Shown: piece by piece, positions 1-12,825 of the stretch
How the letters are laid out: each line of letters opens with the position of its first letter
Position numbering within the stretch: the first letter of the stretch is position 1
NCBI GenBank assembly: GCA_016169945.1
Contig: JADLSH010000348.1
Location: forward strand, 1 to 64,000
From: Trachythela sp. YZ-2020
Taxonomy: Eukaryota; Cnidaria; Anthozoa; Malacalcyonacea; Clavulariidae
Direction of reading: 5' to 3'
DNA: 64,000 nucleotides
Translations under genes and position numbers: made by a program
Notes under the pieces: generated by a model
Database searches by the model: none
Seen by the model: the letters and a program-made list of their open reading frames with translations, nothing else
What the model was told of the DNA's origin: nothing

Positions 1-1060
1 CTTTCTAACATTTCCTGAGAATACCTGTCGCTCAGACTACCGGTGGGCATACAGGTACATGAGGATGTTATTAATTGAAAGTATTCCTCGTGTGAATTTC
101 ATGTCAAGATGTTAGTGTGTCCTAAACTGTCGTCAAAAACGTCCGAAAACTCTCAAATAGCAAATTTCTTAACTTGTCCCTATCTTCACCTTTGTAAATG
201 ACGGGTCAATTATAGACTCTATTTTATCTGAAATAATCGCATGTCACTATTCTCTAAACTGCCCCACAAAATGTTGAGACATATAATGACCAATTAAAGG
301 ACAAAATCTGCTAAATGTCAACAGAGCTTAACACCTGTAATAATGATGACGCATTATATACGCAAAGACGCAAGTCTGTTGTCAGGTTTTACGATAACAC
401 GCGCCATATTAACCCCGTTCAACAGCATTGCTGCTGCTAGAACGTGGCCCAACATACCCATGCTACTTTTGGCACGTTTGACCAATTTCCTCTAAAATTA
501 TTTCTGTTTCGTATGAATCATTATGAATTTCCAACAAAGAAACACCGATGTTTCCTGGAAGCGGATTGACACAAATAAACGACCGGCTTATGAATTCACA
601 TGTGCAATTTGTGGATTCGACTCAACTACTCCTGCTCGATCTGCCGTAGTAGACGGTTGCGAGTTAATAATGGGGTAGCCCCATGTTTTACCTACTAAAA
701 TATAGTTACCTTAAACTAAGATCTTGGCATAATGACAGATTATCTTGGCTGATGAAGTCCCAGCCCAGAACACAATCATATGGTATATTATTACTAACTA
801 AGAAGTCTCCTAAAGCATGCACGAGTCTCCTAAAAATTTAACAATACCAGATAGGTGACCTTTGAATATTTACATTGTGTCCTGCTATGGAAAACACATT
901 TGGCTTTCTTCGACTTATTCAATTTACGATTGTCAAAGCCAATTGTTCGCTGTACAGACTGACTAATGAAAGATTTCATGGAACCAGAGCCGATTAAGAG
1001 CACGAACACGGACTTCGTCCACAAAACAATCAACAAACGGGTGATAATAGGACACTTATC
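1..1060 (-). pseudogene. pol remnant: retropepsin and RT-proximal linker
   Basis: Two retropepsin signatures are visible on the minus strand. Near 976-1010 there is FVLLIGSGSMKSFIS, aligning with the family D-S/T-G active-site loop; here the catalytic Asp position reads Gly. Near 745-785 there is IPYDCVLGWDFIS, the conserved hydrophobic-Gly-x-Asp region near the C-terminus of the protease. Between about 1 and 470 lie linker-like stretches such as LVKRAKSSMGMLGHVLAAA and a SLGHTNIL-like segment that in gypsy elements precedes RT. Several stops and frameshifts interrupt the reading. With the active-site Asp missing, this copy could not mature its polyprotein. Confidence 0.55.
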
Positions 1061-1237
1061 AATAACATTTATAATTACGACAGGATGGGCGCGACCTCCA
1101 CCAATTTTCCGTCCATCCTTTGTAGTTTGAATGACGCGGTGATCTATAATCTCGCGCAACGTGTCCCGGCGTTTTCCACAGTTGTCAGCGATAGTCCGCC
1201 GTTGAGTTAAAACCCGCCGTCGTACAATCCCGAGCAA

Positions 1238-1923
1238 ACGACCTGGTAAACCACACGTGCATAACAGGATACAGCTGGCGAGGGTCAGCTACACGCAGAA
1301 TTGTCCGCAATGTTTCAGGTGGTTCTCAGTGCTTGCTGTTTCTCCAGCGATGCCAGCAACCACGGTGGCCGTTTCCTTCAACTGCGGGTCGGCAGTGAGC
1401 AACAGCATCAACTTGAACGGGCGGAATCGCTGCCGCTGTTGACGTGCCCGCAGCGCACGGAAATCGTTGGGAGTGAACCGATCATTCTGGCCCGTGTAGG
1501 AATAGGTTGGTGCTCCAGCATCTTCAGCTTCAGCGATGGTGGTAGACCTTGAGAATTGCCTCACCAACAACGCAGTTTTTGGTGTCCGCCGAAAGAGTCG
1601 GGTCAGCTTTGAGAGAATATTCTCCAACTCCCATTTATACACCGGGACGGATCTTCTTCAGGCCTCAAAATTTGAGTTCAAACTCGGCAGCGAGGTCTTC
1701 ACGTTTTGCTTGGCGGGCTGTCGTGTCGATTTCACCGCATCTACGTAAAAGTTTCTTCCGTCTTCGGGAATAGCATGTACCACGGGCCGCTCGACCACGC
1801 GCAAGAAGGCTGGCAGTTTTATGATTTTCCGGCGTTAAATTTCGGTTACTTAAGCCAAACTATTTGCAGCACAACAAGCATCGAATTGCCATCATCAAAC
1901 TTTCCCGGCAGTATTGCAGACAT
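1238..1923 (-). pseudogene. gag remnant of the left-edge gypsy element
   Basis: An ATG at 1923 (minus strand), 22 bases inside the primer site, opens with MSAILPGKFDDGNS, which resembles the N-terminus of gypsy Gag proteins. The frame then closes after about 25 codons. Gag-like stretches continue in shifting frames, including a 117-codon open stretch at 1289-1642. Gag would form the particle that packages element RNA. No zinc knuckle could be identified with confidence, so the gag to protease border is uncertain. Confidence 0.45.
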
Positions 1924-1929
1924 TGTAGT

Positions 1930-1947
1930 ATTTTTCTGCTGCCACCA
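1930..1947 (-). other. Primer-binding site of the left-edge gypsy element
   Basis: Two bases inside the LTR, the minus strand reads TGGTGGCAGCAG followed by A-rich sequence. The leading TGG complements the CCA tail of a tRNA. I cannot assign the tRNA species. The second gypsy element in this window starts its primer site with the same ten bases. Confidence 0.5.
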
Positions 1948-1949
1948 AA

Positions 1950-2153
1950 TGTAACGAGCCGAGTAGCACGACACGAGCAACGCCATTGCCGGGCATCCAA
2001 CTTAACTTTATTTTCTTTACATCCCATATTTATAATCTAGTGAGTTATAATTACATTATCACATTATCACGGATGCAGCTTGCAAAAATGAAGCCATACG
2101 CCGCCACTATGGCGGACTTCCTTATTTACACGTTGACACATTTATCCGTTACA
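1950..2153 (-). repeat. Candidate 5' LTR of the left-edge gypsy element (204 bp)
   Basis: On the plus strand the segment starts TGTAACG and ends CGTTACA, a perfect 7 bp terminal inverted repeat of the TG..CA kind expected of LTRs. It directly adjoins the primer-binding site. The outer boundary rests only on this inverted repeat, because the partner LTR is outside the window and no target duplication could be tested. Confidence 0.5.
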
Positions 2154-3325
2154 TATTATGTAATTCATGTTTTTCTAAACTTATTATCAACAATTTCTAA
2201 TTTCCGCCTGGGTCAAACCAACGTTAATTGTATGCGCAAGCTAAGTTAATAAGCTTTCCGAATAGACGATTGCCATCAAAGTAGTATCGGCTGACACATC
2301 GGTTGACACTATATAAAAATGTAATAACGAGCCACTGAAATGCTATTAAAACAGAACAAGGCTGAGAATAATATGTTGAGAATATCTAACAATGTGCTTG
2401 CGAATTAAAGAGTTTAGATGTGATATCACCTTGGAGGGTTGACACTTTTTATATAAATATATCTGATATACTATAGTGATTTTTAGAGTTGAGTACAATC
2501 GATACACTTCAATAATAATTCTTACATACTTTTGGAAAAAGAACAACTAGTAATATCTCAATACAGGCTCGCTAAACACTTTCTTTTAGTAGTTACTGTG
2601 GAAAATTGCCTACGCCGTATCATCTCGTTAAATTAATGAAAATGTTAAGTAATGATTTACAGTGTCAATCGTGTCTCAACCGAACACGTCTTTGAAGCTC
2701 ATATTACATACATGTTTCACGTCCTAAATAATAGATCTATATTCAATCACAGCCTCAGTGCGCCTCGGCATACATAATAAATGATCATAATAAATAAAAG
2801 TATCTGTACTGGTATTTGGAGTATAGATTTAGGATTGTCATTTACACTCTGTGTCAAGGCAATGAAATTCCTTTATTAGCAATTGCTCGATGGATTATAC
2901 TATATAGTTGCTATTTTAATCTGTGGAAAACTCCTGAAGGGATTCTTAGCCATTTTAGTAATTTTGGTGAATATAATACTTGTCTCTACAAAGCTTAAGA
3001 CGGTAACAAGTGCCTGCGTTTCGTGTGAGATAACTTCTCCTCAAAGGTCATGTACCAATGCAGTATAAGAAACAACGACAGACGCTATAGTTATAACACA
3101 GATTACATTGTACAATTTCGTCATCATGCACGGCTCATACGCAGTGCGTCTGAATACTTTCCCATGCACTTATCAACACAATCGATATCGCTAATTTTTC
3201 AGATAAATTTGCACCTCACGCTTGAATAGACCAGTTTCAATATACCTCTGACGCACCTCCTCCACTCAAATACTTTCCACCAAGGATGTTATAGACGTAT
3301 TTCAGGACAATCACTCTAAAAAAGT
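2154..3325. other. Gene-free spacer, no recognised feature
   Basis: AT-rich sequence between the gypsy LTR and a foldback element. I saw only short chance open frames, no exon-like codon pattern, no RNA gene and no tandem repeat. Confidence 0.6.
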
Positions 3326-3533
3326 TGTTGGGACACCCGTAGTTTTAGATCATAGTCGACCTTTATACTTGTAACACACATTAATCTCTCCCTCCCCTCC
3401 CTCCCCAATCAATGTTGGTTTCAATTAAATTCACCTCTCAAATATAAGATAATATTTTGGACACAACATTGAATAGGGGGTGTAACTGACGTTTGTCAAT
3501 ATAATAGGTATTTGGGGGGCATCTGTCCCAACA
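3326..3533. mobile_element. Foldback/MITE-like element, distant cousin of the macrosatellite MITE
   Basis: About 208 bp bounded by a perfect 10 bp inverted repeat TGTTGGGACA. Inside, a C-rich tract followed by AATGTTGG is mirrored by CCAACATT-like sequence followed by GGGGG. The internal order (AACACACATT, C-rich run, AATGTTG, then ACAACATTG and a G-rich run) parallels the 250 bp element found in every unit of the 27-50 kb array, though the ends differ. No target-site duplication is clear. Confidence 0.4.
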
Positions 3534-6500
3534 CATTTGGAAAAGGATTGTAGATATGGAAAGTCTGTAAATTTTAGAGATATGTCAGAATGCTCCGGCC
3601 TCTAAAACTCTTTTCTTGCTAATTTAGTAAAAATCTCGTAGGAAGAATACACATGACAGCACAAGATATTCTGCTGTCCCCATCCGCTTGGCTAAACTGT
3701 CGGGACCAAGCATACCACAAAGTAGAAGCAATGTTCGAGGGTCCGATTGAAGAGGTTACCCATGAATATGAAATTCTTCAAATTACTCACCCCTCTTCAG
3801 CCCTGACCTAATTTCTTTATCTTTTCACCATTAAAAACAAATTAAGAAAGCCCAGTTTGGAAATTCAGAATATTAGAGAGATATGGCAGATTGCTCACAA
3901 CTCCTTCTGCCAATCTAGCAAAAACTCTTGCAGAAGAATATCGTATTTTTGTGATTGTAGAAAGTGGATAACTTTGTGTCGGCGTAATATTAAATGCTAT
4001 TTCTGTCTACTTAAAGTAATGGGGAACAAGAAACAGGTCTCACATAGGTCTGCAGACACATCAGCCGGCAGGCAACGAGGCCCACTTGCATTAAACGAGA
4101 TGTTTCAGGCGCGTCCCACATGTGCGCCTGGCTCAACTGTCGGACCAGGTATAAATACAAAAGCCGAAGAAGTATGTGAGTTTGAGGTCCGATTGGAGAG
4201 GGTTATCTAATTAATATGAAATTCTTGAAATTACTCACCCTCTTTTTTCACTATTAAAATATATTAAGCAAGCCTAGTTTGGAAAGTCCCAGAATATTAG
4301 AGATATGTTAGATTGCCGGCCCCTAACACTTCTTCCAATTTAGTAAAATCACGTAGAAAGAATAACGTTATTCTTTGTGATTGTAGAAAGTGGATAACGT
4401 TTGTGTCGGGCCAATTTTAAATGCTATTCTTCCTGTCTACTTCGGGGCAATTAAAAATAGAGTAAAACAGGTCCTACAAAGATTCAGTTGATGAATTAGA
4501 AGTCAGGAAGTATATGAGCTCTCACTTGCATTACACAAGATGTTCTGGCATCCCACATGCGCTCGACTGTGTCTATCGTAATTGCATAACTACAAAAGAG
4601 AAGTAAGTGCGGTTTGAGGTCCGATTGAGATGGTTATCCAATATGAAATTCTTCAAATTACTCTCAACCCTCTTTCAGCCCCCTTGACCTCAATTTTTAT
4701 CTTTTCTACTCATTAAAATAAATTAAGAAAACCCCAGAGAAACACCTGCAGAATATTAGAGATTATGTCAGATTGCTCTGGCAAACTCCTTTTCTTAAGT
4801 AATTTAGTAAAAAACATCTCGTAGGAAGAATATCGTGTATTTTGTGATTGCAGAAAGCTTTCGATAACTTTGTGTGGCCTAATATTGTAAATGCGCTATT
4901 CTTCCTGTCTACTTCTAGTAATGAGAATAAAGTAAAACAGCTTCACATAGGTCTGCAGACATTAATTTAGAAGTCAATAAGTAAACGACGTCTATATTCA
5001 GTATTAAACGAGATGTTCAGGCGTTCCATGCGCTTGGCTTAACTGTCTGACCAGGTATAAATACAAAGTAGAAGTAAGTGCGTTTGAGGTCCGAATGGGA
5101 GAGTGGGTTGGTCCAATTAATATGAAATTCTTGAAATTACTCACCCTCTTCCGCCCCTTTGACCTCAATTTTTATCTTTTCACTATTAAAATAGAAGAAG
5201 CAAACCCAGCTTTGGAAATTCCCAGAATATTAGAGATATGTTAGATTGCCTCCTATCTCCCTAAAACTCTTCCTCAGCTAATTTAGTGAAAAATCTCGTA
5301 GAAAGAATAACGTTATTTTGTGGATTGTAGGAAAGCGGATAACTTTTGGTCGGGCCTAATTTTGGAATGCTATTCTTCCGTTCTACTTTCTAGGTAATGA
5401 GAATAAAGTAAAACAGCTCCTACATAGATCTGTAGACATGAATTAGAAGTCAGAAGTATATTTCTGAGTTCTACTTTGCATTTAAACGCAAGATGTTCTA
5501 GGCGTCCCACATGTGCTTGATCAAAACTATCGGAACGAGGTATAAATACAAAAGAGAAGTACGTGCGTTTGAGGTCTGATTGGAGAGGGTTACCTAATAT
5601 ATATGAAATTTTCAAATTACTTCACCCTCTTCAGCCCCTTTGACCTCATTTATCTTTTTCACTATTAAAATAAATTAAGAAAGCTCCATAGTTTGGAAAT
5701 TCCCAGAATATTAGAGATATGGCAGATTGCTCTGGCAACTCCTTTTCTTGCTAATTTAGCAAAAATCTGTAGGAAGAATATCGTGTATTTTGTGATTGCA
5801 GAGTGATAACTTTGGTGACGTACTAATATTAAATGCTATTCTTCCTGTCTACTTAAGTAATCAGAATCAAGCAAAACAAGTCCTACATACGTCCGTAGAC
5901 ATTAATTAGAAGTCAAGAAGTAAATGAGTATCTACTGGTATTAAACGAGATGTTCAGGCGTCCCACATGTGTGCTCTGCCTGGCCAGGTGACCAGGTATA
6001 AATACAAAGAAGTGGTATGTGCGTTTGACGTCCGATTGGAGAGGGTTATCTAATCAATATGAAATCCTTGGAAATTACTCACCCCTCTTCCGCCCCTTGG
6101 ACCTCAATTTTTCTCTCTCTTTTCACTATTGAAATATATTAAGGAAGCCCAGTTTGGAAAGTTCCAGAATATTAGATATGTTAGATTGCACTGACCCTAA
6201 AACCTCTTCCTTTATAATTTAGTAAAACTGCAGAAAGAATAACGTAATTTTTATGGATTGTAGAAAGCGGATACCCTTGTGTCGGGCTAATTTTAAATGC
6301 TATTCTTCTGTCTACTTGTAGCAATTGCAAAATAGCAAACAGGTCCTACATAGATCTGTTGATGAATTAGAAGTCAGAAGCATATGAGTTCTACTTGCAT
6401 TACACGAGACAAGTTCTGATGTCCCACATGTGCTTGATGAAACTACTGGAACTGGGATACAAATACAAAAGAGAAGAATGTGCGTTTGAGGTCCGACTGG

Positions 6501-9500
6501 AGAGGGTTACCCAATATGAAATTCTTCAAATTATTTCACCCTCTTCAGCCCCATGACCTCATTTTTATCTTTTTTCACTACTAAAATAAAATTAAGAAAG
6601 CCCATTTTGGAAATCTCCAAGAATATCAGGGATATGGCAGATTGCTCTGGGCAACCTTTCTTGCCAATTTAGTGTAACTATTAGGTAGAATATCGTGCAT
6701 TTTGTGTGATTGTAGTTGATACTTTATGTCGGTACCTAATATTAAATGCTATTCTTCTGGGTTCACGTTCAGGTAATGAAAATAAAGTAAACAAATTCCC
6801 TACATAGGTCTGTAGACATTAATTAGAAGTCAATAAGTAAACGAGGTCTACTTGTATTAAACGAGATGTGTTCAGGCGTCCCATTATGCGCTCATTGAAA
6901 TCGTCTGAATTAGTACAAAGTAGAAGTAAGTGCGTTTGAGGTCCGATTGGAGAGGGTTATCCAATTAATATGAAATTTCAAATACTCACCCTCTTCCGCC
7001 CCTGATCCTCAATTTTTCTTTTTCACTTATTAAAATAAATTACAATCCCATTTTTGGAAATTCCCAGAATATTAGGAGATATGCCAGATTGCTCTGGCAA
7101 CTCCTTTCTTGCTAATTTAGTAAAATCTTGTAGGAAGAATATTGTGTATTTTTGGTGATTGTAGAAAGTGGATAACTTCTTGGTGTCGGCCTAATATTAA
7201 ATGCTTAATTCTTCTTGGTCTACTTCTAGGTATTGAGAATAAAGTGAAACAGCTCCTACATAGGTCTGTGAAATTAATTAGATGTCAGCAAGTAAAACGA
7301 GTCTACTTGCATTAAACGATGTTCAGGCGTCCCACATGCGCTTAGTTGAACTGTTCGACCAGGTATAAATAATAAAGAAGTGGTATGTGCGTTTGACGTC
7401 CGATTGGAGAGTTATCTAATTAGTATGAAACTTGAAATTACTCACCCCTCTCCGCCCCTTGACCCTCAATTTTTCTTTTCACTATTGAAATATATTAAGC
7501 AAGCCCAGTTTGGAAAAAGTCCCAGAATATTAGAGATATGTTAGATTGCACTGACCCCTAAAAACCTCTTCCTGGTAAATTTAGTAAGTATCTCGTAGAA
7601 AGAATAACGTTATTTTTGGTGATTGTAGAAAGCGGATAACCATGTGTCGTGGCCACTTAAATGCCATTATTCTGCCTGCTACTTCTAGGTAATGAGAATA
7701 AGTGTAAAACAAAGCTCCTACATAGATCTAGACATGAAATTAGAAGTCAGAAGTATATGAGTTCTACTTGCATTACACAAGATGTTCATGTCCCACATGT
7801 GCTGATCAAACTATCGGAAACGGGTATATATACAAAAGAGAAGTAAGTATTTGAAGTCCGATTGAGAGGGTCATCCAATATGGTGCCCTTCAAACTACCC
7901 CACCCTCTTCAGCCCCTTGACGTCAATTTCATCTTTTTCACTATTAAAATAAATTAAGAAAGCTCAGTTTGGAAATTCAGAATATTGAGGAGATATGCCA
8001 GATTACTTCTGGCAACGCTCCTTTCTTGCTAATTTAGTAAACATCTCTGCAGTGAAGAATATCGTGTATTTTAGCGATTGTAGAAAAGCGGATAGCACTT
8101 TGGTGTCGGCCTAATATTAAATGTGCTATTCTTCACTGTTCATATCTAGGTAATGAGAGAATAAAGTAAAACAGCTTCTTTCACATAGGTCTGTAGACAC
8201 AATTAGAAGTCAATAACTGAACGAAGGTCTACTCGCATTAAACGAGATGTTCAGGCGTCCCACATGCGCTTGCTTGAACTGCCACCAATCTGACCGAGGT
8301 ATAAATAAGTGCGTTTGAGGTCCAGATTGGAAGAGGTTATCCAATTAATGCATGGAATTCTTGAAATTACTCCAAACCTCTTCCAGCCTTCTTTATACGA
8401 CCTCAATTTTTCTTTTTCACTATTAAAATAAATTACAAGTCCATTTTGGAAAGTCCCAGAATATTAGAGGAGATATGTTAGGATTGCTCTGGCCCCCTAA
8501 AACTCCTTCCTTTAACTAATTTAGTAAAAATCTCGTGGAAAGAATAACGTTATTTTTGTGTGATTGTAGAAAGCTGGATAACTTTTGTGTCGGGCTACTC
8601 TAAATGCTATTCTTCCTGTCTACTTCTAGGTAATGAGAATAAAGTAAAACAGCTCCCTACATAGATCTGTAAACATGAATTGAGAAAGTCAGGAAGTATG
8701 CTGAGTCTTCTACTTTCTGCATTACACTAAGATGTTCTGCTATCCCACATGCGCTTGATCAAACTATCATTAACCTGTGTTAAATACAAAAAGAGAAGTA
8801 CGTGCGTTTGTGGTCCGATTGGAGAGGGTTACCCAATGCTGACATTCTTCAAATTACTCACCTCTTCAGCCCCTTGACCTCATTTTGCACCCATCTTTTC
8901 TACCATTAAAATAAATTAAGAAAAGCCCAGTTTGGAAATTCCCAGGAATATTAGAGATATGCCAGATTGCTCTGGCAAATCCTTTCCCCTTTGCTAATTT
9001 AGTAAAAATCTCGTCAGGAAGAATTTGGTGTAATTTGTGATTGTAGAAAGCGGATAACTTTGCTGTCGGCCTAATATTAAATGCTATTCTTCCTGTCAAT
9101 ACTTCTAGGTAATGAGAATAAAGTGAAACAGCTTCTACATAGGTCTGTAGACATTAATTAGATGTCACCAAGTAAACAAAGTCTACTTGCATTAAAGCAT
9201 AGAGATGTTCAGGTGTCCGACATGCGCTTTGGCTGAAATGTCTGACCAGTATAAATACAAAATAGAAGTAAGTGCGTTTGAGGTCCACGATTGGAAAGGG
9301 TTATCCAATTAGTGTATGAAATTCTGAAAATTACTCACCCCTCTTTCCGCCCATATGACCTCAATTTTCTCTTTTCACACTATTGAAATATATTACAAGC
9401 CCATTTTGGAATGACCCAGAATATTCAGAGATATGTTAGATTGCTCTTGGCCTCTAAAACTTCTTCCTTGCATAATTTAGTAAAAATCTCTGTAGAGAAA

Positions 9501-12500
9501 GAATAACGTTATTTTTTGTGATTGCAGAAAAGCGGATTAACTTTTTGTGATCGGGCTAATTTTAAATGCTATTCTGTTTTACTTCTAGGTAATGAGAATA
9601 AAAGTAAAACAGCTCCTACATAGCAGGTTGTAGACAAGAACAAGAGAGATCAGGAGAGTATATGAGTTCTGTCATAACTTTTCACACAAGATGTTCTCAG
9701 CGTCCCACATGTGCTTGATCAAACTATCGCACCAGGTATAAATACATGGAAGTAAGATGCGTTTGAGGTCCGATTGAGAGAGAGGGGTTACCCAATATGA
9801 AATTCTTCAAATTACTTCTCACCGCTCTTCAGCCCCTTTGATCTCATTTTTCATATTTTTCATTATTAAAATAAATTAAGAAAGCCCAGTTTGGAAATTC
9901 CCCAGAATATTGAGAGAGATAGTTATGATTGCTCTGGCAACTTCCTTTGCTAATTTTAGTAAAAGTCTCGTAGGAAGAATATCGTGTATTTTTTGTGATT
10001 GTGTAGAAAACTGGATAACTTCTTGTACGCCTAATATTAAATGGTATTCTTCCTGGTCTGCACTTCTGAAGTATTAATGAGAATAAAGTAAAACAGTTCT
10101 GCCTGCATAGGTCTGTGAGACGTGAATTAGATTGTCTGGCAACAAGTCAAGCAACAAAGTCTACTTGCATTAAACAGAGGATGTTCAGGTGTCCGACATG
10201 CGCATTGAAATGTTCTGACCAGGTATAAAATACAAAAATAGAAGTAAGTGCGTTTTGAGGTCCGATTGGAAGAAGGGTTATCCAATTAATATGAAATTCT
10301 TGAAATTACTCGGGTTCCCTCTTCCGCCCCTGACCTCAATTTTTATCTTTTCACTATTAAAATAAATGAAGCAAGCCCGCATTTTGGAAAGTCCCAGAAT
10401 ATTAGAGATATGTTAGATTGCTCATGGCCTCTAAAACTTTTCCTTTGCTAATTCTTAGTAAAAATCTCTACGTAGAAAGAATAACGTTATTTTTGTGATT
10501 GTAGAAAAGCGGATAACTTTTTTATTGTCGGCTAATTTGAAATGCTTATTCTTCACTGTCTCTACTTCTAGGCAGATTAAAATAGGAGAAACAGGTCCTA
10601 CATAGATCTGCTGGATACATGAATTAGTGTCAGGAGAGTATATGAGTTCTACTTGCATGACACAAAGATGTTCTGGCATCCTACATGCGCTTCGATCAAA
10701 CTATCGTAATCAGAAAAATACTAAAGATAGAAGTAAGAGTACGTATGAGGTCCGATTTGAGAGGTTATCCAATATGAGAATTCTTCACTACTTCCACCCC
10801 TCTTCAACCCTTATACCTCATCGTTTAATATTTTTCACTATTAAAATAAATAAATTAAGAAAGCTTCCAGTTTGAAATTACCAGAATATTAGGAGATATG
10901 CCAGATTGCTCTGGCAACCCCAACTCCTTTCTTGCTAATTTAGTAAAAATCTAGTAGGAAGAATATCGTGTATTTTTGTGGATTGTAGAAAGCGGATAAC
11001 TTTGGTGTCGGCCTCAATATTAAATGCTATTCTTCTTGTGTCCACTTTACAAATGAGTAATAGTATGAAACAGCTCCTACATAGATCTGTAGACTGTGAA
11101 TTAGGAGTCAGGAAGTATATGAGTCTTCTACTTGCATTACACAAAGATGTTCTGGCGTCCCACATGTGCTTGATCAAACTATCGGAACGGGTATGCTATA
11201 TTCAAAAGGAAGTACGTGCGTTTGAGGTCCGATTGGAGAGGGTTACCCAATATGAAATTCTTCAAAATTACTTCACCCCTCTTCAGCCCCTTTGACCTCA
11301 ATTTGTCATCTTTTCACTATTGGAAATAAATTAAGAAAGCCATGTTTTGAAATTCCCAAGAATAAATAGAGATATGTCCAGATTACTCTCAACGCTCCTT
11401 TCTTGCTAATTTAATGTAAACATCTCTTGAGGAAGAAATATCATTGATGATGTATTTGAATAGATCAGAAAGCCGGATAACTTTTGGGTGTAGCCTAATA
11501 TTAAAATGCTATTCTTCCTGTCTACATCCCCTAGGTAATGAGAATAAAGTAAAACAGCTTCTCTACATAGGCTCATAGACATTAATTAGAAGTCATTAAG
11601 TAAACGAGGTCTCACTTGCCATTAAAACGAGATGTTCAGGTGTCCCACATGCGCTTGGCTGAACTGTGCTGACCAGATATAAATACAAAAATGTAGAAAT
11701 AAGTGCGTTTCGATGGGTCCGATTGGAGAGGGGGTTATCCAATTAATATGAAATTCTTGAAATTACTCTCCCCTCTACCGCCCCTTGACCTCAATTTTCT
11801 CTTTTTCACTATTAAAATAAATTAAGCAAGCCCATTTTGGAAGAGTCCCAGAATATTAGAGATATGTTAGATTGCTCTGGACCCTAAAACTCCTTCCTTC
11901 CTAATTTAGTAAGAAATCTCATTAGAAAGAATAACGTTATTTTTATTGATTGTAGAAAAGTGGATAACTTTTGTGTCGGGCTAATTTAAATGCTATTTTT
12001 CACTGTCTACTTCTATCAGGTAATGAGAATAAAAGTAAAACAGCTCCTACATAGATCTGTAGACATGAATTGAAGTCAGGAAGTATATGAGTTGTACTTG
12101 CACGTAACACAAGATGTTCTGGCGTCCCACATGTGCTTGATCAAACTATAGGAACGGGTATAAATATGGCCAAAGAAGTGAAGTACGTGCGTTTGAGGTC
12201 CGATTGGAGAGGGTTACCCAATATGAAATTCCTTCAAATTACTCGCCCATACGCTCTTTCAGCCCCTTGAGTCTCCTTTTTATATTTTTCATTATTAAAA
12301 TAAATTAAAGCCCAGTTTGGAAATTCCCAGAATAGTTAGAGATATGCCAGATTGCTCTGGCAACTCCTTCCTCTTAACTAATTTAGTAAAAAATCTCGTT
12401 GGAAGAATATCATTGTATTTTTGTGATTGTAGAAAGCGGATAACTTCGGATAACTTCGGGTGTCGGCCTAATATTAAATGGTATTCTTCCTGTCGCTACA

Positions 12501-12514
12501 AGTGGCAGCGAGAA

Positions 12515-12665
12515 CAGTGGCGAAGCCAACACAACAATTTGAATGCATGCTATGCAAATATTTCCGTGTTCATAGACTGTGAAAATGTCAATTTCTAAAG
12601 AAATGAATAATGACAATGATTCCATTGCATTACTGACCAAATTGTCAGGCACAGCTTCGCTACTG
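12515..12665. mobile_element. hAT-like MITE, copy 1 (151 bp)
   Basis: This copy interrupts a satellite monomer. It starts CAGTGGCGAAGCC and ends GCTTCGCTACTG, an inverted repeat of the CAGTGGCG type typical of hAT-related MITEs. The interior contains ATGCTATGCAAATATTTCC and a run of AATGATAATGA-like sequence. It is followed by taatgagg, matching the monomer's own taatgaga, which may be an 8 bp target duplication. Confidence 0.65.
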
Positions 12666-12676
12666 TAATGAGGGAA

Positions 12677-12825
12677 CAGTGGCGAAGCCAGCTTGATAAT
12701 TTACCATGCTATGCAAATATTTCCGTGTTCATAGATCAGAAACAATCAATTTCTAAAGAAATGAATAATGATAATGATTTAAATGCATTACGACCAAATT
12801 GTCAGGGCTGGCTTTCTCGCTACTG
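12677..12825. mobile_element. hAT-like MITE, copy 2 (149 bp), tandem to copy 1
   Basis: A second copy of the same element in the same orientation, 11 bp after the first. It begins CAGTGGCGAAGCCAGC and ends GGCTTTCTCGCTACTG. It is followed by aatgagaatg, where the satellite monomer resumes. The pair may represent two insertions into a duplicated target or a tandem duplication after one insertion. Copies differ by scattered substitutions and indels. Confidence 0.65.

Larger units (their letters stand above)
1..2153 (-). mobile_element. Ty3/gypsy LTR retrotransposon, 5' part, decayed
   Basis: Read on the minus strand, this segment has the order LTR, primer-binding site, gag remnant, retropepsin remnant, then the linker that leads to reverse transcriptase, after which the window ends. 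The order and the retropepsin motifs are those of Ty3/gypsy-type elements. All reading frames are broken by stops and frameshifts, so it is a dead copy. The 3' half (RT, RNase H, integrase and 3' LTR) would lie left of position 1. It differs in sequence from the second gypsy element at 14418-19113, but both share the first ten bases of the primer site (TGGTGGCAGC). Confidence 0.7.

Noticed and set aside
830..1237. 135-codon open frame as a host gene
   Set aside because: It carries retropepsin-like motifs in line with gag and pol remnants of the left-edge retroelement.
1257..1954. Plus-strand open frames of 61-83 codons
   Set aside because: Shadows of the minus-strand gag remnant.
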